Positions 1-12,790 of a stretch of 64,000 bases of DNA are shown here, in pieces. The notes under the pieces are model-generated. The model made no database searches, was not told where the DNA came from, and saw nothing but the letters and a program-made list of their open reading frames with translations. Position numbers and translations under genes: made by a program. Each line of letters opens with the position of its first letter. Positions within the stretch are counted from its first letter, which is position 1. Source of the stretch: Galbula dea (Eukaryota > Chordata > Aves > Piciformes > Galbulidae); NCBI GenBank assembly GCA_013399015.1, contig VWZX01001949.1, positions 2,542,001-2,606,000 of the forward strand, in the 5' to 3' direction.

Positions 1-3000
1 ATTCTTTCAGTCTGGAGGAACTCTGCAGATAACTAGGAATTTCCTGGACAATGATGCCCTTCATTACTATTAATCACACTTTTTTTAAATGATTGCAGGT
101 GACTGGAGTGGAAATTTGCAGAAGCTAAACACTGAGCAAAGCTTTCTCCTTGCACTAACCTCATTTTCACTAGAGAAATCTTTCTGAACTTGCAGCAGAC
201 TTACTTTATGATTTGGTGTTGTCCTTTTGGTTCTTACTCAAACAGGTCAAAATCTCCTCTGCAAGATTCTGATCCTGCGTTGATATTGGCTCCTGGGAAT
301 TATAGACATCCCAGAAGACCCATTTTTGGTGAATAGGATATAATTGAGCTGTTGCTTCCAACAGTTCAGTGAAACACAAGTACCTTACAAGCATGAGGCA
401 TGGACTACCCCTGTGAACAAGGGGTTTTGGAGCTCTGGCAGCTCCAGGGTCTTCAAACACAGGGAGCCCTCAAGAAAGTGCTGCAGGACAGATAGGTTCA
501 GTTAGTCTTGCTAGCTCAGTGTCAGCATCACCACCAGGGTGGGAAGAAAGTGAGACACAGAAATGGATCAAGACATGGCAAATTTGCTTGAGAGTGGCTT
601 GGCTGTAAAAACATGAGCTGCCCATACTGACACACTGCTGCCGGCCCCTGCTCCACTCCCAGCACAGAAGAAAAAAGTCCATTCATATCTATCCATCCCT
701 AATTAAAGAAGGGTGATTTTTTTGCCCCTGCACAACGTATATCTGCCCACCAGTAGGGGAGATGGAGAGTGTGAGCATTCTAGTTGAGCTGAGAGAGCCT
801 CATTTTGCCCTTACTGGTGAGTGACGCTCAAAATCTGGTTTAGAGGTGGGACAGCAGAAACTTGCAGAGCAGGCTGCCTTCCTGCATCACATACACTAGT
901 GGTTGGCTTGTAATTGTGGAAAAGTGGGGGTCCTGCAGAGACCGCAGGTTTCTGTGGAGTTAATAGCAGAAATAGGAGGAAAACAAGCCCATTTCCTCCA
1001 GGATTTAACTGACTGAAACCTGCAGAGACACACTGTAGCACAAGATGTAGGACAGAGAATTTTACGCACCTTATGTGCATGCTCGAGTGAGGGGACAAAG
1101 TATTTTCACAGTATCTTACAGAGTCTCAATTAGAGTTTCACTCTTGCCTTTGCAGTTGTGATGTCTTTCCACCCCCCCTTGACATCACCACCAGCTGTGT
1201 CTGCTGCACTTCCCTTGCCACGGTGCTCTGCACTGTTGCACAGATAACAGCCAGACAAAGGCAACCAGGGGGCCAAAGGCAGCATCTGAATACAGATTAC
1301 ACAGCTGGAGTCACAGGGTGAAGTTTACGCAGGCAATCTTCCTACATCAGGAAAAGCAGGCACTTGCACTGGCCTCAGGAACCTCAGGAGGCTGTATGAG
1401 GACTGATGCTTATCCTAAGATAGTGTTAATTTGTCTTTGTGCAAAAATGGCTAATAAAGCTCTTGGAAAATAGGTATTGCAGGGTTTTTGTACAGAGGCC
1501 CACAGTCCCTTCTTGTCAGAGGAGAGCCATCTGCTTCCTTCTGCCTCTCTGTATTCTTCTGGGTTGCATAGCTATGAACAGAGAAGATCTTAAGCCAAAT
1601 TCTTGGCTGTGCTTTTGCAACTGCTATGGGGCAACCTTTGTTGAGATTTCCCAGTGGCAGGAGGACATCCAGTGTGCACTATCCCAAATAATCCCTATCT
1701 CTAGGAATGCACTGGGAATATGCCTTGAACAATTCCATACCCTCCTGCTGCAACAGCTCCATGAGTCACTAAACTGAGGTTTCTCTGATTTGTTACAGAG
1801 AGTCAAATTATCTGCCTGGTGCACGGATCCAAAAAACATAGGCATGAGTTTCACTAAACTGTTCAATCTTCATGAATATTGCGCAAAGTGAGGCATATGA
1901 ATCCTGAAGTCCTATAGGTATTATAAAGCATATTTCAAATTCAAACTCCCTTTAAACTCACTACAGGAGTAAATTTTGAAGAGGAAGATGGTGAGATCTA
2001 CTCCCCTTTTTGTTGGAGGTCTGCAGATTATGATCCTGGAGGGCAGTCTCCAAAGCACTGGCAAGAGGTGTAAGCATTTCTCTACACAAATTCAGTGCAG
2101 CTGTAAACAAAATTTAATGCACCTGGAAGCAGAGACATCACAGACACCTACAGGTCCATGTATCTGGCTGTTTGTTTCAGTAGACAGTACAATCAGATGT
2201 TAATGCTCTGTACTAAAAGTACCAAAGGAGAGTTTTGACACCTGAGTTACGTGTTATTTTCCCTTGACAGTCTCCTGTGCCTGTGTGTGAATCTGCAGCC
2301 ATTCTAAAACTAGTGATTTTCAGGCTTCATGAGGACTTGATGATTAAATTGTCACCTGTGACACAGAAATTAAAAATAGATAACAATTAGATCAGCCTGT
2401 ACATTCCCTTTCTACAGCAGTGGCCTTCCCTACCATGCATTGTACAGTGGTCCTCTCTGCTGTTTTTTAAAGGACAAATAAAACATGGATCTATCAATTT
2501 GTGGATGGATTTTCACTGTATTTGTCACCTTTCTGCCATGTCCAATCCCCCCCTCACCTCTACATACTATTTGGGTAAGATATCCTTACTTAATACCTCC
2601 TCCTTTAACATGGGCCCCTCTGTTTGATAGAAGACTGGTGAAGTGGCTGTGGACAAAAATAACTTCAGCATCCACACTCAACTCTGATTTGAATTTTAAT
2701 TATTCACGTAATTCAGTTTCCTTGACTCAGATAACACATTTGTGACATGATGAGTCTCAGAACAGCATGATACTTGCTGGGCTCAGGTTCACCTTTACCA
2801 AGCAAAGATGGCCTGTCAAGTCTATAGCCTCTCCCAAGGTGGCCACTGAGTCACAAGGCCATTAGTAAGAGTTGGCCAGCACACCACACAGAGAGTCATA
2901 TTTAATAGCTCATCTGTTGTCACACTTCATAAAACAATTTCCTATTTTATCTCCTGTTCTATTCCTAAGAAGCAAAGTAACAGATGACCGGATGTGCAAC

Positions 3001-4965
3001 TGCCAAAACTAATTTTTGCAAATAAAAGAGCAGAAACATAGTTGTTGCCTTTCACACTACACCCAAACATCTGATATCTCTTATCATTCTTGCTGATACT
3101 TTAACAATGCTGGCTGCTGTTAGGGATAAGCATGAGGATTCCTAGTCATAAGCCAGGGCCTTATTTTGCTAGGCACTGAAAAGACATAGCACAAAAGCTG
3201 CACCTCAAATGGCTGTAAATACACTCACAGGGCAAGTCCCTTCTCATTCAGCACAGGTTTGCCTTTGGGACCAGCCTCCCAAATCTCAGTGCTGACTTAT
3301 GGGGACCCATTCTTTCTGAATACCTAAGTCCTCATTCTTTTCTTTTATTTGCATGCTCAAAACTAAGCTAAAGCAATGACATTTCAGTAGCCAGGTTATT
3401 TCACGGCTGTCTCTGTCTCAATCTTCTTTTCTACTTTTTCCTTTTTTTTAATGAAATAATCTGTCCTACGTTCCTAAAGCTATCTAAGCAGCAACATCCT
3501 TGAAAGGAATTTTGTCTTCATCCTGCAAGTTTATGCTATGTAAGTCCCATTAGTCATCTTGAAATTTAGTAGCTCCATCTTATTTTCTGTCGGGCTCTTT
3601 TTTCCTGGAGGATATGAAGCAGGCAGGCAGACGATATTGTGAATGAACTGATCATTTTCTGAAACCACTAAATATGCCAGCCATTATTAATAATTAATAG
3701 CAACAGGGGTACATTCCCCTCCTCCCCAAGAAGCCAAGAATGCTCTTTAATAGCTGTACAGCAATCCTTTGAAAACAGACAATGAATCTGCTCCTTGGGG
3801 GTAACAATAAGTGTTATGGATTGATACTTTCCATTCCTCTTTCACTGCAGTTTGCATTTAACAAGAACTTAAAAGAGAAAGGATTTGCTCTCTAGTCAGT
3901 TAATATTATGCTTACTTCACCTCTGCAGATGCCTTTAAGTCGAAGCATCATATGTCACAAAACATCCTCTCTGGAAACCTTTTTGCTCACTTCAGCTCTG
4001 TGACGAAGCTGCATTGCAAACGCAAAGAGCTTTCCGCTGAAAAGGTCTTTAGAGACATCAGCTCCTGAAACCTTACAGCATCTCCTCGTAGCACCATTCC
4101 CCTACCATGGAGGAGAAAGGTGAAGCAGAAAGAGTGACTTGCAGGAGACTGCAGGAAGCTCAAAGCCAGAGGACAAGAAGTAAAAATGAGGGCGATCAGA
4201 TTCCTGACACTGGTGGCTTGGATACCTTCCCGATTTTTGGGCAACAACAATCCTGATGGTAATGTTCTTGTACTCCACACCTTCTCCTTCCACCCTGAAC
4301 TAAATCAGTCTCTCGTGATATATTGCTTGGAGAAATACATTCAATTTTTATTCACCAGTGAGTGACAGAGCTACAGCAAAGGAGGAATCTGAAGTGCATC
4401 ATGAAGCAGTCTCACTTTGACCACATGAGACTCAGAAGGTCTGCTTATGCTTTCAATGTAATGAATATTGCTTGTTTTGATCTTATACAACTTAGCTGTT
4501 TACCCACGGGCAAAGGGCTGAAGTTTTCTGGTCATGAAAATAAAAGAACAACTGAGGGATGAAAACAAAAGTCAAAAATAGCTAATGATCAGTGTATTTT
4601 TACAGGAAGACAGAGTTTTGTGTGAAGATTAGTTTGTCCTTATGTCAGACGAAGAACTTAAGATTGTAAGCTAATAACAATAGTGAAATTTAACAGATTT
4701 TTAACACAGATGGAGACTGTTCCTCCTTCCTGTTCCAGTTCCAGTAACAGAGGATGCATTTATGCAAAAATTTAAGGCTATGGACAAGAACACAGTAGCC
4801 TATCACTGGAGAAATCAGGTCTTGCATGTAGGCCATTTCTACTGTCCTTTGCATCTTGTACTGCACCTTACACCCTTCAAAAACTGCACATAAATTGGAG
4901 CTGTTTCTCCTTATTACTGAGCAGAACAAATGCAGAACTAGGACATCACAGTCATACAGAGGAAA
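1..4965. other. Unique non-coding block, no gene seen
   Basis: Single-copy vertebrate-type sequence with no frame that resembles a known protein and no recognisable transposon. Open frames are short and overlap on both strands, as expected by chance. Patches around 2,330-2,400 and 3,640-3,710 are AT-rich with TAAT-type cores and look better ordered than their surroundings; they are treated as candidate regulatory sequence in the findings only. I see no promoter, CpG island or RNA gene. Confidence 0.6.
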
Positions 4966-4984
4966 GGGGAGGGGGGGAGAAGGG
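4966..4984 (+). other. Putative G-quadruplex motif
   Basis: Four runs of at least three guanines lie within 19 bases (GGGG, A, a run of seven G, AGAA, GGG). This fits the usual G3+N1-7 pattern once the seven-G run is split in two. It sits in a purine-rich stretch (about 4,959-4,990) with no gene beside it, so any role is unknown. The motif is seen directly; folding is an inference. Confidence 0.55.
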
Positions 4985-7900
4985 AGGAAAAAACCCCACA
5001 AAATCCAACTTAAGTATTTAAAGACAAAGTAGTATCTGAAGGATTTGTTTGGCAGAAGATGTTATGGCTTCACCTGTAAATAAAGAGGAAGGACAGTCTG
5101 ATTTGCTTTAACTGAAAGTAAGAAGACTTGTACTTTCAATATTTCTAACCAAAACAGATTCATTTCTGTTGACTGATGAAAAATAGGGGACTATTTTTTT
5201 AAAATTTAGATTATTTTTAGAAGATAGACTAGTGCAATTGCCCATATGTGTACATCAAGAGATGCACTGCCAATCCTAACAGCAATTTTACACTATTGCA
5301 TAAACTGACAAAGAGGAAGGAAATGTTCATCTAGAGAAGTAATAGCAAAAAAAGATAGAGAATTTTATAACATGGAGAAATAAATACAACTTGTTCTAAA
5401 ATGACAAGGTGAAGGCAGTTGTGATCCTCCATACCAAAGAAAACTACTCTTGGAAGTTGAACTGATTTTCAGTTTGGCAGGAGGAGAAGAGACCCATGCT
5501 GTTCTAAAGGACAAAGAGGGAGAAGCACTCAGCAATGTTTGGTGCACATGCTAAGGACTAAGGGGATCAAATTAGGAAAAAGGCTCAGGTTACTACTTTG
5601 TAAGTGGTTCTGAAGTCCAGGAGAAGGTTGAAATTAACAAAATCCAGCCCAATCTGCACATTGTGACAACTCATACAAAGCTGAGGATATAAGCCCTGCA
5701 GCAGCTCTGTTGGAAATGGTTTTCCCAAAGCACTTCTGCTTCTGAGATCTCTCCTGTTTCACACCAGGAGAAATCTGTGACCTCTAGAGGATTTTCTTAA
5801 ACCTCTGAAACCTACTCATCTCAGAAGGGTCAGTAATCTGGCAGGCACATCCTCTATGTTGGACAATGTTAACCAAAGTTCAAGTCCCTTGTTGATCCCG
5901 AACAGGGGCTGGATCTCAAGTTTTCCATGTGCCAAGCAAGTCCCATAAATGCTAACCTGTTGGCTGTTCTGTACAGGGCAAGTTTAGTTAGCTAAAACTC
6001 TAGACTTCCTGTGAAAATCACAGAAGACTGAAACCTTAGGGAGCAAGTAGGAAAATTTTTGCAGCTAGGAGAGATTTTAGTCTGGGGAGACTTTCTCTTA
6101 TGGATTAGTGAAACAAACTGCATTTGTACAGCCCACATGGCCTTCAGGGGAAGGAAAAAGTTATGTATGAATGAAAAAAAGCATCAAAATGATGGGAGAA
6201 ACGAAACACAACCACTTGTGTAGCAGACAACTCCAAGAAAATGGAAATAAGGGAAAAGAATATGAGCTATACATTGGAAAAATCCAGAGAGTAAAGAGAA
6301 ATAACATGAAAAGAAATGAAGAAAAATAATATGAAGCTTTAAAAGTAATGGAAAAACTAAAGCTATGAAAAAGGTCTCCATGTGAAAATGGCCTAAGATG
6401 GTGACTTAGGGAAAGTTCAGAAGGTTTCATCTGTAAACAAATGTAAGAGATTTCAGAAAGCAAATAAGGAACTAATAGTAGCAGCAGGAAATACACAGAG
6501 AGGAGTGTTTCAACATCACAGGCATAACCAAATGAGAGCAAGGAAGTGAAAGTCCAAGAAGATGGGTGATCAGGGAGGGGAACGATGTAGTAGCTATGAC
6601 ACACAAGCTTTCAGATTTTAACCTGGCAAAATTGAGATAGTGGGTCTCATAGAGACTTTTGAGTTCACTTGCATGTCAGACCTGCACTACAATAACTATC
6701 ACCTTCATTGTTACCAAGAATCTGCCTCCAAGATCCCAGGGATAGGTCTACATGCCCTGCCTGGGAAAAGCAGCACCAACTTACACAATCAAGTTACCAC
6801 TGAAAACAGAGTTGGAAGAAGTTTTAGAAGGTCTACTGGTTCTTTGTCCTGCTCAAGACAAAAGTTATCTGTACCTTGTTAATTCCTGACAGATGTCTGT
6901 CTGGTCCATATAAGTTTCTTTACACATTTGGATCCAAATTAAGTCATTGCTGTAGTAAGACTGCATCAAGTTTTCATAAATAAATCTGCCCATAACCCCC
7001 ATCCAGCTTTGACCAGAAAGCTGTCATTTCTCCTGGCTGAGTGAGGAGCCAAGTCCATCACTGGGCTGCAGGAGGCTCAGCCTATTTCTTTGTGGACAGG
7101 AATGAAGCTGTACATAATGAACAGTATTATGTTAAGTATAGTTTTATCCTTGCAGCATGTATTTAATTCACTCACATACACACTCAGCATACAAAGGACA
7201 AACAGCAGGTCTCTGTGCTGACAAAAAAGGGGATTTAAAAAAAAAGTTCATATTCACTTTAAAGTGCTCCAGTTTAATCTGAACATGAGAGTGGATGATG
7301 TCACATCACTCAGTCCTGGAGAACCACCAGCAGCTATGCATCACAGCCTTGGGGAGAGGGAATGGCCATGGCACCATATTCCACTGGCACTTTTAAGCCT
7401 CTTCAAATCCCCTGCTTCCCACTTGTGGGGACTCTGTTTTCTACAGGATGCCACAGCTGCAGAGGGTCCAGACATTGTCAGTGTGAAGTCAGGCAAGGCT
7501 CCATGGCATGAGTCAGCCTAGCTGGTGTGGCTACCCCAGCTCACCACACTTTCACCAGTACTGCCCCACAGCAGCAGCTATTCCACTGACCTAGCACTAG
7601 GTCTTGTGTAACTAGCCACAGCAGAAAAAGTTCATGCTGAGCAACACCATGCTGCAGGTTGCCAAATGTTTATTGTACAAGCCTGGGCTAACCATAACAG
7701 AAACCCAGATTGCCCAAAGCCAGAAGAAAAAGATGCTTATCTTGGGATGGAAGCCAGGTCAATTATTTTGTAAACAAGCTTGGTACTCTTCCTAAAAATG
7801 GAGATGAGATCCTCATTTGTTGCAAATGGGTATGGCTTAAACTGATCTTAAAGAGAAGGTCAGGCAAAGAAGTCAAACACTAGAAGTCACTTTATAATGG

Positions 7901-8742
7901 CTGTCCCAGCTGTTTAGCACTGCTCAAAAGGCAATGCACAACCTCTCCAGGCTCTTCTCCTCTACTGACTGCTGGACCAGTCGTGTACTAGGACACCTGC
8001 ATTTCCATTCCTGACACTGACTGTAACAATAAGCTATCAATGGCAGTATATTAGCAGCAGAATAGCAAAATGCCTTAAAAAGGCTCAAGGCATCTGCCAT
8101 GGGGGAAATGACCCAAAAGATGATCAATCAATACCTCTCTGTGTAGCTTGCTGCTTTACCTACAGCAGTAGAAAATCAATGTAGGAAGGTTGCCTATATC
8201 AGATGAGATGATCCTCCCTCAATTTGCTCCTGAAAACCACCAGGGAGGTGGTAGAAGCTGGAAAGAACTTTGGATGCCTGGTGGGGAGACAGGCAGGGGA
8301 AGAAGATAGTGGAAGAAAAGCCAAGCTGTTGTTCTGATGTGACTCATTTATTTTCCATTTGAGTCTGTGACTGTTCTTACATAGATAAAGAGACCAAGAC
8401 TGCTTTGGGGACTTCTTTTATTTTTTTCTGACACAAACAGAGCTTTTCTTCATCTCTTCTGTTCTTCACCTGCCATTTTATTTCTTACTATGAGAAAGCT
8501 GATGTTTCTTTCCTTTTCTGATAGCTACAGATGATGTGGTAACATTTGTTCACATTTATGCAAAATATAATGACTCAAAACACAATGATTTTTATTCCAA
8601 TTATGCTACAAATCCAGAATTTGCACAAAACCACAGTCTGGGTGGAAGACATTATCTCAAAGACTTGCTTTTCTAACTCATATTTAGGGCATTTTAGTAC
8701 ATTTGCTAGCATTCAAACAGTTTATTTTAACCCCTCTATGCC

Positions 8743-8753
8743 TTTTTTTTTTT
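8743..8753. repeat. T homopolymer
   Basis: Eleven consecutive T followed by a pyrimidine-rich stretch. No transposon ends at it, so it is not a clear poly(A) tail of a retroposon; it is probably simple low-complexity sequence. Confidence 0.7.
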
Positions 8754-9289
8754 CCTTTTCTTTAATAATATCAATGTGATAGGAAGTTATACATTATGTT
8801 AAGAAAAATAAAAATCCCCAAGTAATCTGCTTTAATTGTGGTTTTTTACATTTCTTTAAACCTTTATTTAGTCATCAGGAGAAATGTTATACTAAAGCCC
8901 ATATTTTACTTTCCCTGTACAATCCAATGTAGCTTTATTATATCCATTCATCTCGATCTCCTTTTTAAGCCAAGCAACACTGCTCTGTTGACTCTTTCCT
9001 CTCCTACAGGTCTTGCCTGACTTTCAGACTTTCCCATTCCCATCTATGGAACCATTCTGTTTCTGCAGTACTTGAAAGAGTCCCTGACAAATTCCTGTTG
9101 TTTTTATCAAATTTTCACCCCTTTCTAACTAGAGATTTATATGGCTTTTTATGCCACCCATGCAACATAGTCCTTTTATATATGGTTTTCTCAGACACAT
9201 TGAGAAAGCTTATGTTTATTTCTGTAAATGGGATCTGAACCTCTATCAAAAGGAAAAATAATAAAGAATCAACCCCCTATACACTTAGG

Positions 9290-9306
9290 CACACATACAC
9301 ACACCC
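9290..9306. repeat. Short (AC)n microsatellite, imperfect
   Basis: An AC-rich tract interrupted by one CAT. It is short and probably only weakly variable. Confidence 0.6.
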
Positions 9307-11527
9307 CAACAGATTCATTTTCCAGCCAAAGCAGAGAGAAAACCTGGCAGATGGAGTTTTCTTCCCCCTGAGGCATTTTGGCTAATTTACAACCTTGTTT
9401 CAGAGCTAAAGGCTCCTATGAAAAGGCAGCCACATGTTCCTTTTAAACAGGTAGATTCAATTAAAGACTGGACATCCGGGGCATGATCCTAATGCCTCTG
9501 TACAATCAGTCCTACCAAGGATAATGAGATTACTTGGAGGAGTAAAGCACTGCAGAGTCAAACCCTGGAGTCTCACCAATTAATAGGAGAATCTTCTTTT
9601 CCTCTACACACCTTTCTTTATTGCTCTTAAAATGCCAGGGGAGCTTCAGAGTTATAGCAATTATTGTTATCAAGAACAGGCTATAAAATACTTATTGCCC
9701 TTAAAAGAGCTGGAATCTCTTTACCTCTCAAAAGTAGGGCATAAAAATCTGTATGCAAATGAATAAATACAAATGCAAATATAATCTACACCAGGAAAAG
9801 CAGTTTTTCCCTGAGCTAAAGAAGCATAACGATAATCAGGCTCCCAACTGTAAATGGTGCCTGCTGTTTTGTAAGGGCTGTGGAAAAATGAAGCAAGGGC
9901 TTAGTCCACTTTTTCTTCTGTTTGGAGGAAACAGGTGTGGCTCCATTTGTAGGCAGCTTATTATTTTTCATGAATATATTACAGGTACTCTTTGCACATT
10001 TCAAGTGGTAGCAAATTAAGCTGTTCCTGCTCAGGAATACTCACTGGATACAGAACAACATGGACTAAGAAGTTTAATTGTGTTGCTTTGCTCAACTTTG
10101 ATGGTTTATGTGGATTTGAAGAGGCAGTAAAACATCCTTTGGCAAACAAAGTCTTCCAAGTAGATGGAAGATGCATGTGTCCTTTGTTTACCAATGGACA
10201 AAAAAAAAAGGGAAGAATTAAATGGCAGCATTTCTTTTTAAAGGCCCCACCTTGTAACAGATATCCCACGTGGGAAGTTTTCAGCAGATGCCCGTCCCCA
10301 GACCATGTGGGACAACTGGGGTTCATACAGCTGAGACCTTGTTAGCAGCAAAACTTCCTGAAGAAACATTTGCATCAATTCACAATTATTCACTGAGACA
10401 AATGATAAATGAACAATGACAGCATCAAGTATGTAGGTGGGCTGAGGCAGGCAGGCAAAACCACAGACACTCAAATGAGTACTGGACCAACAAGAGCCAT
10501 GTTAGTCCAGCACAACTGGAGAAAAAATGTTGGGTGAGTACTATATTTTTGTGTGGTCTTGGTTCCTGTGACCCAGAGTAACTTGCTGAAAAAAACCCCA
10601 CTGAACCCCACTAATCACTGTGACTTCAACACTGGGAGAAAAATAAATGAGGTACAGTGTGGTCTGGTTTGGGTCAGAAGGAAGGCACATGGAGCAGGTT
10701 TGGGGGAAGCTTAATAATCCAAAATAAAAAAAGAGAAATGGGAGAGAATCTTCAAGTGACCCCCAAGTGTGTGCTGTGCCTCAAAGTTCAGCTTGATATC
10801 TGTGTCAAGTTAATGGGAGTGAAGTCAACTTAATGAACAAGAAAGTGAAGAAAGCAAGAGATGTGAAAAATAAAGGCAGAAGGTCATGGGGAAGAGAAGG
10901 AAAGGAACCAAAATGACACAAGAGGCACCAAAATTCTTAAAATACTATATTAAAAGACCAGTAAAATTCATTTGCAGACAACAATATGGGAGAAGCTAAA
11001 GAGTTCAGCAAAGGAGACAGGTTTAAATCCTCCCAGAATGTGACACAATTTATTGGCAGAACAGAGTAGACACTAAAAAGTTCCTGGTGAAACTAAAATT
11101 AAAGGGGATTATTTTGCTGCAATGCTTACAAAAAGACAACAAGGAAACAAATGCACATTTCCCACGAGGTGCAAAGGTCAGAACAAGAAACATGAACAGA
11201 TGAAGAAGAAATCGAAACTGCCAGCGATTTGATTATAAAGAAGGGATTCTTGCCAGCATGGAGAAGAATGTTAAACTTCTAGGGAAAATTCAGCAACAAA
11301 CTCATGAGTCAGGTGAGAGGTATGAAAGTAGGACATAGTGATGATGTGAACTTCAGAGTTGGGGAAGAAATGCAAGACACAAGGTATTTTAATCTTGCAT
11401 TGAATAACGTACTAACAGGCCAACACTTAATATGAGAAAAAAAGAAAACATCAAACACAATTAAGAGACAAGAACAAAATCCAAAATCTTCTTCAAATTT
11501 AGTGGAAACTTTAGCATAGCCATATTA

Positions 11528-11832
11528 TCATAAAATCAGAGAATGGTTTGGTTTGGAAGACACCTTTAAAGACCATCTAGTTCCAAACTTCCTGCCATAG
11601 GCAGGGACACTTTCCACTAGATCAGGTTGCTCAAAGTCCCATCCAGCCTGGCCCTGAATACTTCCAAGGATGGGCATCCAGAGCTCCTCTTGGCAATCTG
11701 TTCCCGTGTCTCATCACCCTCATTGTAAAAAATTTCTTTCTTATGTCTAATCTAAATCTAACTTCTTTTAGTTTAAAACTGCTACCCCTTGTCCTGTCAC
11801 TACAAGCCTTGGTAAAAAGTCTTTCTTATAAG
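11528..11832 (-). mobile_element. CR1 LINE, 3' end fragment
   Basis: Read on the plus strand, this begins with the reverse complement of the CR1 tail (tcataaaatcagagaatgg). It continues through the diagnostic block 'accatctag', the 'gttgctcaaagtcccatccagcctggcc' type segment, and 'ccccttgtcctgtcactacaag'. The element is therefore on the minus strand, about 300 bp, 5'-truncated, and consists mostly of the end of ORF2 and the 3' UTR. A small deletion near 11,815-11,830 relative to related copies is likely. The substitution load is moderate, so it is an older insertion. Its tail resembles that of the copy at 29.8 kb, suggesting the same subfamily. No target-site duplication is evident, which is usual for CR1. 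Confidence 0.95.
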
Positions 11833-12665
11833 AAAGACAGGGAGGGAAAATTGGTGCTGAATGAAGGCAACCTGATGCCAACTGGCTCTACTGCATCCCA
11901 GCTGGAAAGATGGCAGGGAACCAGCCAGGTGACAGCCAGGAAAAAACACAGTATTGGGGAGAAGGGTGCCTAGGAAAACCACGGATGTGTGGGAGACATA
12001 CCAGTGACCTGAAGAGAAAATGAAAAGACCTATAAAGAAAGTTTGGAAAGAATGCATAAGGAAGAGATGTCCTGGGAACAGAAATGTCTCAGTGTGGCTC
12101 TCTGCACACGCTCATAAACCTCTTTTTTCTGAAGCAGGTGGAGAATAGTATATGACCACAGCAAGGGAACCAGCTGGACATGACAGGCAGGGTGCACTGG
12201 CAAGGGAAATCATTTCAAGGCACACAGGAAACACTTAAAAAGACACACACAGCAGGCAAACAGCTCTCAAATGAACTTGGACATAAACACCCTGGAAGAA
12301 ACAATCAATAAATTGGGGCAAGTGAGACCAAGATCGTTATCAACTGCAACATATAAAACCAGGCCTTAATGCTGTGAGCTGTTCTGCCTTGCTTAAAATA
12401 TCACTGATTTAAATGATGCTCCGTATCTCTGCTGGCATCAGTCTGAAATAAGCAGGGTGAGCTGGAAGGTGTTTTTACACACTTCAGTACCTCACTCTTC
12501 CCTGCAGCAGGCCAAGATACAAAACAAGATGAGCAGCCTTTCTGTGGGCCTTCATTTGATATCCTGGCCAGGGTAGAGATGAATGGTTGGGGATGGGGAA
12601 AATCATAGTGAAAGCCCCAGAATGATCAGCATAGTTTTCAACAGTTGGAGAAATTACTCACCGGT
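11833..12665. other. Unique non-coding block
   Basis: A-rich plus-strand sequence between two CR1 relics, with no gene, RNA or transposon recognised. It could contain older, unrecognisable repeat sequence. Confidence 0.5.
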
Positions 12666-12790
12666 GATTCACAAATTCTATGGTCAGAAGGGGCCACTGA
12701 TCATCCCCTCTGACTTCCTGTAAAACAGACAACTAAAGCCTCACTTTGCAGTAGGTTCTTCATTGCTGGCTGGTCTAGAGTTTGTTTTTT
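12666..12790 (-). mobile_element. Ancient CR1 3' end relic (amniote type)
   Basis: The plus strand reads 'gattcacaaattctatggtcagaaggggccactgatcatc', then 'tctgacttcctgtaaaacagac', 'gcctcacttt' and 'ctggtctagag'. This order matches the reverse complement of the CR1 3' end very common in turtles and crocodilians (attctaaggtcagaagggacca, gatcatctagtctgacctcctg, ..., gaactagagcat). It is far more diverged than the bird-specific CR1 copies here, consistent with an insertion before birds arose. The match is from memory of the family, not from an alignment. Confidence 0.6.

Larger units (their letters stand above)
4985..11527. other. Unique non-coding block, no gene seen
   Basis: No recognisable coding exon or transposon. 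The plus strand is strikingly purine-rich at about 6,150-6,560 and 10,820-11,480, which removes stop codons from the complementary strand and creates artificial long frames there, such as a hydrophobic 147-codon frame at 6,161-6,604 on the minus strand. The stretch 9,540-9,790 is AT-rich and ordered enough to be a candidate conserved element. Short AC-type and T-run low-complexity tracts occur at about 8,743-8,753 and 9,290-9,306. Confidence 0.6.

Noticed and set aside
2740..2850. C-box-like catgatga, considered as a C/D snoRNA
   Set aside because: No matching D box at a suitable distance and no terminal stem.
6161..6604. 147-codon hydrophobic minus-strand frame resembling a membrane protein
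   Set aside because: It is produced by a purine-rich plus strand that lacks stops on the complement. No family similarity, and another frame overlaps it on the same strand.
9753..10345. Overlapping frames of about 90-117 codons on both strands
   Set aside because: Frames on opposite strands cover the same bases with equal length, and none has a family match or splice context.
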